DNA of 64,000 nucleotides from DVED01 sp963838375 (GCA_963838375.1 CAWIQY010000021.1:248001-312000), one strand, 5' to 3'. Positions 26,743 to 36,396 are shown, counted from the first letter of the stretch. Notes: generated by a model not told the origin, from the sequence alone. Program-made: numbers and translations.

Positions 26743-27562
26743 TCTTTAATGAGCTTGAATCCGATCGCGTCGACGCTCTTGTTGCCGAAATATGACGCTT
26801 AATGCTAGCATATTTTTTGCATCTTTATACCCGACAGGATGAGAAGTCTCAAATCCTCATTCGTCTTGTATTTTTAATTCGAGATCGGTATCGATTTGTA
26901 CTAATCGATCTTGACTGGCATCATAACTCCAGACTCGAAACAGACCGACTTCTGGGGATAAGGCTTTAGCTGGAATTTATAAATTTCAACTCGTGTCAGA
27001 ATTTACTTCGGCACGGAGATCGATCGATTTCGATAGCAATAACTAGATCCGTAGAATCTAAAAACTCTTATAACTAGAGCGATTTGTATCAAAAATCAGG
27101 CATCTCTTCCTCCATTGGATTTGAGATTAAAAAAGATTCCTCCACCTGAAATTGAGATTCACCCCTTGGCTTTGGAGCATCCCCAGCATCATCCAGCACA
27201 GAGTGTTCAGGTGACGGACATCTGGCCACCAATGCTCGCTATTGACTCGGAAAGTCATCGAGCGCATCATAGAGTCGGGAAGTTGGAGTCATGGCGAAGC
27301 TTCCAAGTGTGGTTTTTCAGCTTATATAGCAATCTCCCCATCTCCCCATCATCCCCCTGCTTCCCCTGCTTCCCCTGCTTCCCCTGCTTCCCCTGCTTCC
27401 CCTGCTCACCTCGGTCTTAACGGGTGTGGCGACTGCTATACTTAGGCATCTTCCGGCTTCTGATTTTTGTCAGTCAACCAGCAGGGGGGAGTGTGAAGGG
27501 TTACCAAAAACGGAATAAAATATTTACAATAAACCAACTATCAGTATCAGTATCAGTAAATA
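26743..27562. other. Degraded intergenic stretch with possible gene remnants
   Basis: No intact gene. On the minus strand at about 26859-26970 a short open piece reads AKALSPEVGLFRVWSYD followed by QDRLVQIDTDLE and a stop. It looks like the C-terminal end of some protein whose remainder is gone. The plus-strand frame at 27115-27420 includes a cytosine-rich repeat and is not convincing. Promoters for the carbamoyltransferase cluster should lie in the first 200 bases, but none stands out. Confidence 0.4.
27354..27405. repeat. 9-bp tandem repeat (TTCCCCTGC)
   Basis: Five perfect copies at 27361-27405 with a partial copy before them. The pyrimidine-rich strand is the plus strand. Confidence 0.9.
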
Positions 27563-28648
27563 ATGGCAATAACACGATTTGGGATCATTGGGGGAGCCGG
27601 TTGCCCCGGAACAACATCCATGAAAGACTTACTGATTTGGGATGCTTGTAGGATTATTGTTGTTGACCGAGCGGAAAAATTAAACTAGTCGAAAAAGACT
27701 TTAAAGTCGCATATCGGAAACAGAAAGGTCGATGTTTCACGCAAAGAGTTAAAGCGCTAAGAGATATTAATATTCTGCTCAACTGCACCCCTTATCGTTT
27801 TAACTTGCAGATGATGGAACTAGCGCTGGCAATAAAAGCTCATTATCTGGATATGGGCGGGTTATTCTATATGACCCAAAAGCAATTGAAGTTGAGTCAG
27901 CGATTTGCTGAAGCTGATTTAACCGCAATTGCTGGTATCGGCATGGCTCCAGGAACAACGAATATTATGGCTCGTTATGCTGCCGATAGATTGGAAACTG
28001 TGAATGAAGTACACATTAAAGTTGCTTTTTACGATCAAACTGTTTATGATGATCCATATGCTTTTCCTGTTTCCCATTCAATTAATACAACATGTCAGGA
28101 ATTTGAATATCCGGCCGCCGTCTTTAAAAATGGCAAAATGGAATTTGTGGAACCCGCTTCAGGTGGTGAAGCATATGAATTTCCTGCTCCATTTAACGTC
28201 ACGCATCCCATTTATGTATTACACTCGGAGCTGGCTACATTACCAGAAAGCTTAAAGCACAAAGGTATGAAAGCCATTTCTGAGGGGCATACTTTCAACA
28301 AAAGATATGACAACATTGCGCTATCTAAGGCAGTGAGACTGACAACTGATACCCCAATAGAGATTAATGGTGTCAATATTGCACCTTGTAACTTTGTTGA
28401 AAAAGTCGTGATGAAGTCGCTCAAGACCTAAAAGTGAAGAACCTCGAAACTCTGAAATAAAGCGCGTTATTGTCAAGGGTACTAAAGAAAACAAAAATGT
28501 TACCCTAGTGATGGATTATTTTTCTTTGCAAGGTATTCAATGGAAAGAAGGAAGTGATAAAGATGTTTGTGCACCAATATCGATTGTAAGCCAAATGGTT
28601 GCTAATCAGGAGATTTCAAAGAGAGGTGTGTTTCCTCCTGAATTATAG
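27563..28648 (+). pseudogene. Saccharopine-dehydrogenase-like oxidoreductase, decayed
   Basis: Three reading frames combine into one saccharopine-dehydrogenase-family protein. They are an N-terminal Rossmann start (ATG at 27563, TRFGIIGGAGCPGTTS), then INILLNCTPYRFNLQMMELAL, HYLDMGGLFYMTQKQL and GIGMAPGTTNIMARYAAD in the frame open through 27805-28431, and finally VIVKGTKENKNVTLVMDYF to SKRGVFPPEL in another frame ending at 28648. The first frame stops at about 27686 with a one-base loss near 27676; another shift lies near 28420-28445. The base composition is AT-richer than neighbours (about 40 percent GC by eye), which suggests a transferred gene. Family members act on amino-acid adducts or polyamine precursors; this copy should be inactive. 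Confidence 0.8.
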
Positions 28649-28780
28649 CACGCCAGATCGATATGTGGAAGACTTGGCATCGTGGGCAGAATGAACCGAT
28701 ACCGAACACCAGTTTAGAGTAGGCTAGGTTTGCCGAATCTCAACTCAACCTACGAAACGTATTTCCACTCCACACGGATT

Positions 28781-28917
28781 GCTAGATTGACTGTCTGAAA
28801 TAAAACCCCATAGATTGTAGAAGAACTTGAAGCTGTATGATTAATGTTTTAGTTGTAGAAGACAGTTTGTCTCAACGGCAGATGATTTCCGCTTTTCTCA
28901 CAAAGATCGGGTTGAAC
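28781..28917 (+). repeat. Direct repeat, copy 1 (137 bp), leader and 5' end of the response regulator gene
   Basis: This 137-bp block is repeated at 29057-29194 with only two differences: a G missing after CTTGAA, and T for C in GACAGTTTG. It contains about 56 bp of leader plus the first 27 codons of the receiver gene. Confidence 0.95.
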
Positions 28918-28932
28918 AAATCAGAAAAGTAA
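28837..28932 (+). pseudogene. Truncated response-regulator start (31 codons)
   Basis: Begins exactly like the intact regulator at 29114 (MINVLVVEDSLSQRQ...), but after 27 residues it runs into AT-rich sequence and stops (KSEK then TAA). It lacks the phospho-acceptor Asp and cannot be a working receiver. It is the duplicated head of the downstream gene. Confidence 0.9.
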
Positions 28933-29056
28933 TTTCAAAGCAGATAAATATTATAATTACATAAAAAATAGAAAGAAAAAAAGAAAAAAAAATATAAATA
29001 TTAATAAGAAAAGTATTATAAGATTTTATAAGATATAGGTAAGGAAAAAAAATATA
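28918..29056. other. Very AT-rich 139-bp insert between direct repeats
   Basis: Only about one base in seven is G or C, with long A-rich, purine-biased runs and no reading frame. It sits exactly between the two copies of the 137-bp direct repeat. It differs sharply from all surrounding DNA. Origin unknown: insertion scar, filler from a repair event, or assembly artefact. Confidence 0.85.
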
Positions 29057-29194
29057 GCTAGATTGACTGTCTGAAATAAAACCCCATAGATTGTAGAAGA
29101 ACTTGAAGGCTGTATGATTAATGTTTTAGTTGTAGAAGACAGTCTGTCTCAACGGCAGATGATTTCCGCTTTTCTCACAAAGATCGGGTTGAAC
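29057..29194 (+). repeat. Direct repeat, copy 2 (138 bp)
   Basis: Second copy of the block described at 28781-28917; this one continues into the full response regulator gene. Confidence 0.95.
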
Positions 29195-29545
29195 GTCACA
29201 GAAGCAAGTAATGGTTCAGAAGCATTTTACAAGATCTGTACTCAATGCCCAGGTTTGCCCGATCTAATTGTGTTAGATATCGTCATGCCGCTGATGAATG
29301 GATACGAGGTCTGTCGTTGTCTGAAATCTCACCCGAAAACCCGCAAAGTTCCTGTCGTTTTGTGTTCGGCAAAAGCAGAACCGTTAGATCGTTACTGGGG
29401 AATGAAACAAGGTGCAGATGCTTATATTTCTAAACCTTTTTATCCGCAGGAACTATTGGGAACCCTAAAGCAAGTGTTACAAAGAAGACAAGCTGCTAGT
29501 GTCTTGAGACCGTATATGTCGATACTATGCGTGATAGGAAAATAA
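29114..29545 (+). CDS. Single-domain response regulator (CheY/PilH-like)
   Basis: A 143-residue stand-alone receiver. Acidic residues are in VVEDS, the phospho-acceptor Asp is in LIVLDIVMPLMNGYE (about 56), the Ser/Thr switch in LCSAKAE and the Lys in YISKPFYPQE. The WGMKQGADAY segment resembles the PilH/PixH-type receivers of cyanobacteria that act with CheA-like kinases in pilus motility; the window's pixH has a comparable WGDMLGANAY. The last 20 residues after QRRQ are not receiver sequence and may be a neutral tail. No kinase lies nearby. Its 5' end is duplicated upstream around an AT-rich insert, so its own leader and promoter context may have been rearranged. Confidence 0.9.
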   Translation: MINVLVVEDSLSQRQMISAFLTKIGLNVTEASNGSEAFYKICTQCPGLPDLIVLDIVMPLMNGYEVCRCLKSHPKTRKVPVVLCSAKAEPLDRYWGMKQGADAYISKPFYPQELLGTLKQVLQRRQAASVLRPYMSILCVIGK

Positions 29546-29676
29546 GTTAGATGTACGGGAATGAAAAGCATTCGCATATATTTCTAGATTGTATCCGCAT
29601 AATACGGAACCGAACTAATAAGTAGGATACGTCCGATCGAAAACGCTTTAAGTCACATCGCAGTTGCTATAGAATG

Positions 29677-29710
29677 AAAAAAACTTCTCCCTAAAAGGAG
29701 AAGTTTTTTT
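29677..29710. terminator. Bidirectional rho-independent terminator
   Basis: Perfect 14-base arms (29677-29690, ending ACTTCTCC, and 29697-29710, starting GGAGAAGT) with a 6-base loop. The A-run and T-run flanks serve both the response regulator (plus) and the convergent ndhD (minus). Confidence 0.92.
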
Positions 29711-29733
29711 GAAAGAAATCGAGCGGGTGATGT

Positions 29734-31353
29734 TTACGCGCCCTTGCCGATATCGTTAGCACTCAGCAAACCTTTCGACTCCAGTCCCATCAATTCTGGG
29801 GCAACGAAACCACCAGAGAACAAACGATCGCGATTGCGTTGTTGGGCAAACACCGAGATAGCGCTACGCACTTCCGATGCCACTTGTACCGTTTTCACAT
29901 CGTAGGTTTGGGTTGCCAGTTTGGGATAGAACCCGATGCCGACAATGGGCAACAACAAGCAAGCGGTAATGAAAATTTCCCGAGGTTTGATATCCATCCA
30001 AGGATCGATCGCGATTTCCGAATTTGGTTGTCCGTAGAACATCCGGCGCATCATAGAGAGCAAGTAAATGGGTGTGGCAATCAAACCCACTGCCGAAAGC
30101 AGAATCGCCATCACTTTAAACGTTGTTGTGTAAACATCGCTGGTGGCAATCCCGACGAACACCGTCAACTCGCCGATAAATCCGCTCATTCCCGGTAGTG
30201 CCAGAGACGCCAGGGCTCCTGCGGTAAATAGGGCGAAAGTTTTGGGCATTGCGGTTGCCAAACCGCCCATTTTTTCCATCCACAGAGTGTGAGTTCGATC
30301 GTAAGTGACCCCAGCCAAGAAGAACAGCAACGCCGCAATCAAACCATGGGAAATCATTTGCAGAATCGCGCCATTGAGTCCCACATCGGTCATCGAACCG
30401 ATACCCACTAGGACAAAACCCATATGAGAAATGGAGGAATAAGCCAGTCGTCGTTTTAGGTTGTCTTGGGCGAATGCTGTCAGTGATCCGTAGACGATAT
30501 TCACAACACCGAGAATCGTCAAAGCCGGGGCGAAATAAACGTGGGCGTTGGGGAGAACTTCTAGGTTGAGGCGAATCAGCGCGTAACCGCCCATCTTCAA
30601 GAGGACACCTGCCAAAATCATCGATACAGGGGCAGAGGCTTCGCCATGTGCGTCCGGTAGCCAAGTGTGGAGGGGGAAGACGGGGAGTTTGACGGCGAAG
30701 GCGATAAACAGTCCGGCGTAAGCTAGTAGTTCAAAGAAGATGGGGTAGTTTTTCATCCCCAACTGCGCCATGTCGAAGGTGAGGTTGTCGCCGTAGAATG
30801 CCATTCCCAGGCTGGCAACCAAGATGAAGATGGAAGCCAGTGCGGTGTAGAGGATAAATTTGGTGGCTGCGTAGCCGCGTTTGAGACCGCCCCAAATGGC
30901 GATTAGGAGGTACACGGGGACGAGTTCGATTTCCCACATCAGGAAAAAGAGCAGCATATCCTGAGCGACGAAGACCCCCATCTGGGCGCTATAGAGCAAC
31001 AGCATCAGGAAGTAGAATAGGCGGGGTTTGCGGGTGACATTCCATGCCGCCGCGATCGCGAGGGTGTTCACTAAACCGGTCAAAACCAGCAGTGGCATGG
31101 ACAAACCGTCCACGGCTACCGACCAGTTCAAGCCAATTTGCGGAACCCAAGCGTACCGTTCTACCAGTTGGAAGCCTGGGTTGTTGATGTCGTAGTGTTG
31201 CCAAAAAGCGTAAAGCGCAAGTGCAAAATCCACTAAACCGACCCCCAGGGCGTACCAGCGCAGGGTTTTGCCATCTTTGTCCGGGATTATGGGTAGGACA
31301 AGAGCGGCTAAAAGGGGTAGGACGATAATAGCGGTTAGCCAGGGAAAGACCAT
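29734..31353 (-). CDS. ndhD: NAD(P)H-quinone oxidoreductase subunit 4 (NdhD)
   Basis: Proton-pumping membrane subunit of the cyanobacterial NDH-1 complex in the thylakoid membrane, used in respiration and cyclic electron flow around photosystem I. It has 539 residues with about 14 helices. NuoM/NdhD hallmarks are the helix Glu in FLMWEIELVPVYLLIAIWGG, PVFPLHTWLPDAHGEAS, a Lys in GVLLKMGGYALIR and KRRLAYSSISHMGFVL. Sequence is close to the NdhD1 type, the one that serves respiratory NDH-1 (NDH-1L), but D1 and D2 cannot be separated with certainty by eye. It stands alone, without ndhF, and ends at a strong shared terminator. Confidence 0.95.
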   Translation of the reverse strand: MVFPWLTAIIVLPLLAALVLPIIPDKDGKTLRWYALGVGLVDFALALYAFWQHYDINNPGFQLVERYAWVPQIGLNWSVAVDGLSMPLLVLTGLVNTLAIAAAWNVTRKPRLFYFLMLLLYSAQMGVFVAQDMLLFFLMWEIELVPVYLLIAIWGGLKRGYAATKFILYTALASIFILVASLGMAFYGDNLTFDMAQLGMKNYPIFFELLAYAGLFIAFAVKLPVFPLHTWLPDAHGEASAPVSMILAGVLLKMGGYALIRLNLEVLPNAHVYFAPALTILGVVNIVYGSLTAFAQDNLKRRLAYSSISHMGFVLVGIGSMTDVGLNGAILQMISHGLIAALLFFLAGVTYDRTHTLWMEKMGGLATAMPKTFALFTAGALASLALPGMSGFIGELTVFVGIATSDVYTTTFKVMAILLSAVGLIATPIYLLSMMRRMFYGQPNSEIAIDPWMDIKPREIFITACLLLPIVGIGFYPKLATQTYDVKTVQVASEVRSAISVFAQQRNRDRLFSGGFVAPELMGLESKGLLSANDIGKGA

Positions 31354-31610
31354 AGCAGTTACTGATGAGAATAAATACTTACCTTCCTTTTTATTCTATT
31401 AAGTCTGACGAATTTATGCAAACTTTTGTAACGTTTTTTGCGAAGACATTACATAAAGTGTTCGATCGCCGATAATCTGTAAAGATTCTTTATATATCGT
31501 CGGTTGGGGCTTGACCATCCGGAGGATCGATCGTCTGTAATCCATACCGGGCAATGTCTTGGTATCGTAACAAAATTGTTACACGCCCTTCGAGAGCAAA
31601 GGGGTGAGCG

Positions 31611-32231
31611 TCAGTCCGAGAAACTACGGCGGGTTTCGATCGTCGGATTGAAAGTAGATCCGCTATGACCCGTCATCACCCACAGAATCGCCCGCGCCCC
31701 ATCTCGAAGGGTTTTGACGGCGGGTTCGGGTTCGCGCCCCGAGGGGACGGACATCGGCTTGAAACTGATGCCGCGACTTCCGAGGACAATTTCGCCAATG
31801 ACACTGGCGCGGCGCATATGGTCGTCGGATGTTACCACATAGATATTCTTAATTCCTCTGGCTTTAAATTCGTCTACCAAGGTGGTGAAGTTGGTAACGG
31901 TATCCACCGCTTGGTAGTCTAGATAAAGTCGATCGAGATCGATTCCGGCTTCGGCAAACACCCACTCGGAATATTCCGGATTGCTGCCGCCAGAAACCCA
32001 AATCTCTAAGTCCGGGTGCGATCGGGCAAACTCTGCCGCAAAAATCTCCCGCCGTTGCGATCCGCCCAAAACTAACAGAGCTTGAGGTTGGAGAAGCCGC
32101 GCTCTGAGGAATCGGTAGCTAAACCACAAGCCCGTGCCGATTATCAAGGACAGACAGACGATCGATTTAACCTTGAACCCCAAACGTTTCGATTGCCGGG
32201 ATGGTTCTACAGACACTCCCACAGAAAGCAC
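31611..32231 (-). CDS. YdcF/ElyC-like DUF218 protein, membrane anchored
   Basis: A 206-residue protein with one N-terminal membrane anchor (about 22-40) and a DUF218 (YdcF/SanA/ElyC) domain. Family landmarks are ALLVLGGSQRRE, WVSGGSNPEYSEW, the DTVTNF motif after an aromatic Tyr-Gln segment and VVTSDDHMRRA. These proteins have a Rossmann-like fold; some E. coli relatives affect envelope and peptidoglycan precursor metabolism. The substrate is unknown. It lies upstream of ndhD on the same strand, separated by 257 bp, and diverges from the nuclease gene. Confidence 0.87.
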   Translation of the reverse strand: MLSVGVSVEPSRQSKRLGFKVKSIVCLSLIIGTGLWFSYRFLRARLLQPQALLVLGGSQRREIFAAEFARSHPDLEIWVSGGSNPEYSEWVFAEAGIDLDRLYLDYQAVDTVTNFTTLVDEFKARGIKNIYVVTSDDHMRRASVIGEIVLGSRGISFKPMSVPSGREPEPAVKTLRDGARAILWVMTGHSGSTFNPTIETRRSFSD

Positions 32232-32529
32232 TCATTAGACATCTTCTATAGATTACACAATTATTGAAAGATCGATGAGCCGATCGACCGGTGAAGGTCT
32301 TTGAAAGTTTAGCCCAACTTTAGTCAGACGTTAACTTTACAGATTTAACATTCTTGAGGCATCTGTTCTTCGGGACTCGGATTTTCGTGAATTTGACCGA
32401 GCTAAAAAGTAGCTTTTGATTGTCGAATTCTTGAGCTTTTGCCAGATAATTCAGATCCAAAAAACTGCAATACAATAGTATTGTATCGATCGAGTTCTCG
32501 ACGATTTCAAAGAATTTCAACCCTTTCTA
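32232..32529. other. Divergent intergenic region with a 17-bp palindrome
   Basis: It holds promoters for the YdcF-like gene (left) and the nuclease gene (right). A perfect palindrome ATACAATA-G-TATTGTAT at 32470-32486 lies 44 bp before the nuclease start and could be an operator or include a -10 element. No gene is supported. Confidence 0.45.
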
Positions 32530-35463
32530 TTGTCAGCAAGCGAGATTCAAACCGTGGCATTCACCGACCTCTTATTTTCAGAATATATTGAAGGCAGTAG
32601 CTTCAATAAAGCGATCGAACTCTATAACGGAACCGGAAATTCGATCGATTTTTCCGCTGGGCTGTATACCCTAGAAGGCTATTTCAACGGAGCTTCAACT
32701 CCCAATTCTACGTTAAGCTTGACGGGGACGATCGCCGCTGGGGATGTATTTGTTCTTGCCAACAGTCAAGCCGATCCGGCAATTTTAGCCGTTACCGATT
32801 TGACCAATAATTCGGTAATTAACTTTAACGGCGACGACGCGATCGTTCTCAAGAAAAATGGCGTCACTCTCGATTCGATCGGTCAAGTTGGCTTCGATCC
32901 CGGCAGCGAATGGGGAAGCGGTTTAACTTCGACCCAAGATAACACCCTGCGTCGGTTATCCACCGTCATGACCGGGGATACCAATGTCAGCAATGCCTTC
33001 GATCCCGCCGTCGAATGGGCAGGGTTTGCGATCGATACATTCGATGGATTGGGCAGCTACACCACCGGAGGCGGCGGAGGCGGCGGCGGGACTTCCGCCT
33101 TCATTCACGAAATTCAAGGAATCAGCGACACCTCCAACACCGGAACCTACGACATCGAAGCCATCGTTACGGGTGTCTTCAACGGAACGCCGGGATTGAG
33201 CGGATTTTACGTTCAGGAAGAAGATGCCGATTGGGATGCGAACCCCCTAACTTCGGAAGGACTATTTGTCTTTTCCAACACCGCCGTCAGTCTGGGCGAC
33301 AAAGTGCAAATTAGCGGAACGGTGGTCGAACAGTTTGGGCAAACTCAGATGAATCCTACCTCGGTAACGGTGGTGGGAACCGATGTTTTACCAACTTTAA
33401 CCACCGTCAGCTTTCCCATTGCCGATGTTAGCGATTTGGAACAGTACGAAGGAATGCGGGTGAACGTCCAAGCCGCATCCGGCGATTTGACGGTGACAGA
33501 ACATTTCAATTTCGATCGATTTGGCGAAGTTCTCCTCTCCTCCGGCGGACGACTGCAACAGTTCACCCAAAACAACGACCCCAGCGTTTCCGGTTACACG
33601 GCACATCTAGAAGACATCGCCCAACGCAGCATCCTCATCGACGACGGACGCAACGGACAAAACCTCTTCCCCATCCCCAACGCCCGAGGCGGCAACAACC
33701 TCACCCCCAGCAACACCCTACGCGGCGGCGATACCGTCTCTTCTGTGGAAGGGATTCTCGGGTACGGCTTCGGGGAATATCGAGTGCAACCCACCGCATC
33801 CATCGACTACCAAGCCACCAACTCCCGTCCCGATTCTGCCCCCAATGTCGGCGGCAACCTAGAAATTGCCAGCTTCAACCTTCTTAATTACTTCAACGGC
33901 GACGGCGCAGGTGGCGGCTTCCCCACTTCTCGGGGGGCGACGACGTTCTCGGATTTTCAACGGCAGACGGCTAAAACTGTTACCGCTTTGAACGAACTCG
34001 ATGCCGACATTATCGGCGTCCAAGAGGTGGAAAACGACTACGGCGATGGGGCAAATAGCGCCATCCAACAGCTACTCGACGAACTCAACGCCGTCAGCAA
34101 CCGCAACTATACCTATGTCGATCCTGGTGTTGCCCAACTCGGTTCCGATGCCATTGCCGTCGGTATCATTTACGATGCCAACGTGGTTGCCGAAACCGGG
34201 ACGGCAGCGTTTCTGAATACATCGGGAATTTTTGACGGGGTGAATACCAGTCGCGTCCCTTTGGCACAAACCTTTACCGTTATCGATGCCAACAATCCTG
34301 ATGTGGGGGAAGAATTTACCCTAGCAGTTAACCACTTTAAATCGAAAGGCGGAACGGGAACCGGGGCGGATGCCGATGCCGGAGATGGTCAGGGGAATTG
34401 GAATCAACGGCGGGTGGAGGCTGCTGATGCCCTCACCACTTGGTTAGCAACTAATCCCACAGGCAGTAGCGATCCGGATATCCTGACGGTGGGAGACTTC
34501 AATGCTTACACCCAGGAAGACCCCATCGAGGCGATCGAAAATTCCGGGTATACGAATCTCATTACAGGGGATTATTCCTTTGTCTTCGACGGACAATGGG
34601 GTTCTCTGGACCATGCCTTTGCCAACGGTGACTTGGCATCGCAGGTTTCGGGGGCAGCCAAATGGCACATCAACGCTGACGAACCCGATGCGCTGGACTA
34701 CAGTACCCAATTTAACAATCCCAGCCTCTTTAACCCGAATGACGAGTTTCGGACCTCCGATCACGATCCGTTAGTGGTCGGTTTGGATCTATCCTCGGGT
34801 GTGGTTTGCAATCCCACATCGGGGAACGACGACCTGACGGGTTGTGCGACGGCGGGAGATGATACGGTGAATGCCTTAGCCGGAGATGATACGGTTAGCG
34901 GTGGCGACGGTAACGATCTGCTTCTGGGAAGCCGAGGAAATGACATCCTGGATGGAGGTACGAATGATGACACCCTCAACGGTGGATGGGATGACGATAC
35001 GCTGACGGGTGGGGATGGAATCGATCGCGTTATCGGCCGTGACGGGAACGATGTGCTGATTGGGGGTCTTCAGGGCGATCGACTTTTCGGTGGTGAAGGC
35101 AATGATACCCTCATTGGGGTCGATGACAGTCTTGCCACTCCTGGCGCAGGTGAGATAGATGTTTTGTGGGGACACACCAACCCAGACTTATTCGTGTTAG
35201 GAAATGCCAACGGTGCATTCTACGTCGATGGCGGCACAGCAGCTCAACGAAATAGCGGTCGTGGCGTTGTTGCTGACTTCGATGGCGCAGAAGATACGAT
35301 TCAACTGGCGGGTAGTGCTGACAACTATCGCATCGTGGAAACGGATTCCTTAGCGCGGATCTTTTACGGTGAAGTCGGATCTCCGAAAAACGAGCTAATC
35401 GGTCTCGTTCGCGGTGATTTCTCCAGTTTGGATCTGTCGGCGGGTTACTTTAGTTACGTTTAG
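32530..35463 (+). CDS. ExeM/NucH-family extracellular endonuclease with lamin-tail and RTX domains
   Basis: A 977-residue secreted nuclease. Domain order: a lamin-tail domain (about 8-130, LFSEYIEGSSFNKAIELYNG), a Gly-rich linker, an OB-fold-like segment (about 195-290, FYVQEEDADWDANPLTSEG), and the endonuclease/exonuclease/phosphatase domain (about 440-750) with the metal-binding Glu in DIIGVQEVEN, VGDFNAY and the closing SDHDPLVVGL. RTX calcium repeats follow (about 780-870, GGDGNDLLLGSRGND) and a C-terminal beta domain. The modular order matches ExeM/NucH proteins, which degrade extracellular DNA for phosphate or biofilm turnover. It has no classical signal peptide, in line with type I secretion via the RTX end. 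The start is a TTG at 32530 without a clear ribosome site; a GTG at 32554 is the alternative. Confidence 0.9.
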   Translation: MSASEIQTVAFTDLLFSEYIEGSSFNKAIELYNGTGNSIDFSAGLYTLEGYFNGASTPNSTLSLTGTIAAGDVFVLANSQADPAILAVTDLTNNSVINFNGDDAIVLKKNGVTLDSIGQVGFDPGSEWGSGLTSTQDNTLRRLSTVMTGDTNVSNAFDPAVEWAGFAIDTFDGLGSYTTGGGGGGGGTSAFIHEIQGISDTSNTGTYDIEAIVTGVFNGTPGLSGFYVQEEDADWDANPLTSEGLFVFSNTAVSLGDKVQISGTVVEQFGQTQMNPTSVTVVGTDVLPTLTTVSFPIADVSDLEQYEGMRVNVQAASGDLTVTEHFNFDRFGEVLLSSGGRLQQFTQNNDPSVSGYTAHLEDIAQRSILIDDGRNGQNLFPIPNARGGNNLTPSNTLRGGDTVSSVEGILGYGFGEYRVQPTASIDYQATNSRPDSAPNVGGNLEIASFNLLNYFNGDGAGGGFPTSRGATTFSDFQRQTAKTVTALNELDADIIGVQEVENDYGDGANSAIQQLLDELNAVSNRNYTYVDPGVAQLGSDAIAVGIIYDANVVAETGTAAFLNTSGIFDGVNTSRVPLAQTFTVIDANNPDVGEEFTLAVNHFKSKGGTGTGADADAGDGQGNWNQRRVEAADALTTWLATNPTGSSDPDILTVGDFNAYTQEDPIEAIENSGYTNLITGDYSFVFDGQWGSLDHAFANGDLASQVSGAAKWHINADEPDALDYSTQFNNPSLFNPNDEFRTSDHDPLVVGLDLSSGVVCNPTSGNDDLTGCATAGDDTVNALAGDDTVSGGDGNDLLLGSRGNDILDGGTNDDTLNGGWDDDTLTGGDGIDRVIGRDGNDVLIGGLQGDRLFGGEGNDTLIGVDDSLATPGAGEIDVLWGHTNPDLFVLGNANGAFYVDGGTAAQRNSGRGVVADFDGAEDTIQLAGSADNYRIVETDSLARIFYGEVGSPKNELIGLVRGDFSSLDLSAGYFSYV

Positions 35464-35473
35464 TTTTGCTAAG

Positions 35474-35504
35474 GTGGGGATTGTGAAAAAATCCCCACTT
35501 TTTT
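35474..35504 (+). terminator. Rho-independent terminator after the nuclease gene
   Basis: Stem GTGGGGAT/ATCCCCAC (35474-35481 and 35491-35498) followed by a run of six T (35499-35504), starting 11 bases after the stop codon. Confidence 0.85.
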
Positions 35505-35743
35505 AACGCTCTTTATAGCAAAGCGATTCAGTTAACGATCGTTGTCGGTTCGGTCGAGCAAAACGAAATCCGACCCTCTCCAAACTAAGTTGGGTTTCAT
35601 TCTGCAACCTAACCTATACATCATCTTTTTTTAACTTTAAGTTTAACTTATTATTCATGATTTAAAGCTGACGCTACGCATCATTAAACTGAGTATAAAC
35701 AAAGTTTTAATTTCATCTTCTACGATGCGGTCAGTCGTGAGGA

Positions 35744-36262
35744 ATGATTTTGGAAACTATTAAGGTAATTACCACAATCTGGCTGTTGCTTTTTCTTGGA
35801 GACTTCTTCTCTACATTCTTCTATCATGTACCAGAACACGTTTTTGGGAAGTTTCATACCGTGGTGCATCATGGCAAGAATCGGAGTTTCTTGCATTACG
35901 CCGTCTTGACGAAAAATCCCCTGGTACTGCTGGATGGGATTTTGGGAGCTTTGCCTTACTTTATCTTTACACCTTGGTTGTGGCAGTTGTCTCCTGTTGG
36001 GACAATTATTGGGCTGTTGCTTGGGGAATTTCATGTGGTTTGGCGACACGTTTCCATCTTAGAATGGGCAACACCTAAACCCGTGCAAATACTCTGCGAT
36101 GTTCTATTTATTACAACGCCAGAACGGCATTGGCAACACCATCGCAATGCGTTTGCTGCCTATGGTGATATCTTTACCTTTTTCGATCGACCCGCACAAA
36201 AATGGCTGAGGTTTCTCCGTTGGAGTAGACGTAAATTCAAACTCTTGAATGGGTTTCAGTAG
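35744..36262 (+). CDS. Fatty acid hydroxylase / sterol desaturase superfamily protein
   Basis: A 172-residue membrane protein with several helices and the histidine clusters of the integral-membrane di-iron hydroxylases: HVPEH (about 28), HTVVHH (about 38), HVVWRH and HWQHHRN (about 128). It is shorter than most desaturases (250-300 residues), close in size to compact carotenoid/fatty acid hydroxylase relatives. By family it should hydroxylate or desaturate a lipid or isoprenoid using O2. The substrate is not deducible. The start chosen is the first codon of the open frame (position 35744, ATG), preceded by GAGGA. It stands alone. Confidence 0.82.
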   Translation: MILETIKVITTIWLLLFLGDFFSTFFYHVPEHVFGKFHTVVHHGKNRSFLHYAVLTKNPLVLLDGILGALPYFIFTPWLWQLSPVGTIIGLLLGEFHVVWRHVSILEWATPKPVQILCDVLFITTPERHWQHHRNAFAAYGDIFTFFDRPAQKWLRFLRWSRRKFKLLNGFQ

Positions 36263-36396
36263 ATCGATCGAAATCAAAGCGATTGGAAAAGAGTTTTGCA
36301 GTTAAGTTTTGCTCGGTCTCGGCGGTTGGCTCGCGGCTGACAGCGATATAATCTCTGTTATAGGCTGTCGATCTGACAAGAGATTCCGAGGGAGTT

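Noticed and set aside
27115..27420. 101-codon plus-strand frame
   Set aside because: Its second half is the cytosine-rich 9-bp repeat and the first half matches nothing I recognise; no ribosome site.
28918..29056. AT-rich replication origin or DnaA region
   Set aside because: No DnaA boxes or dnaA/dnaN neighbours, and the segment is confined exactly between two direct repeats.
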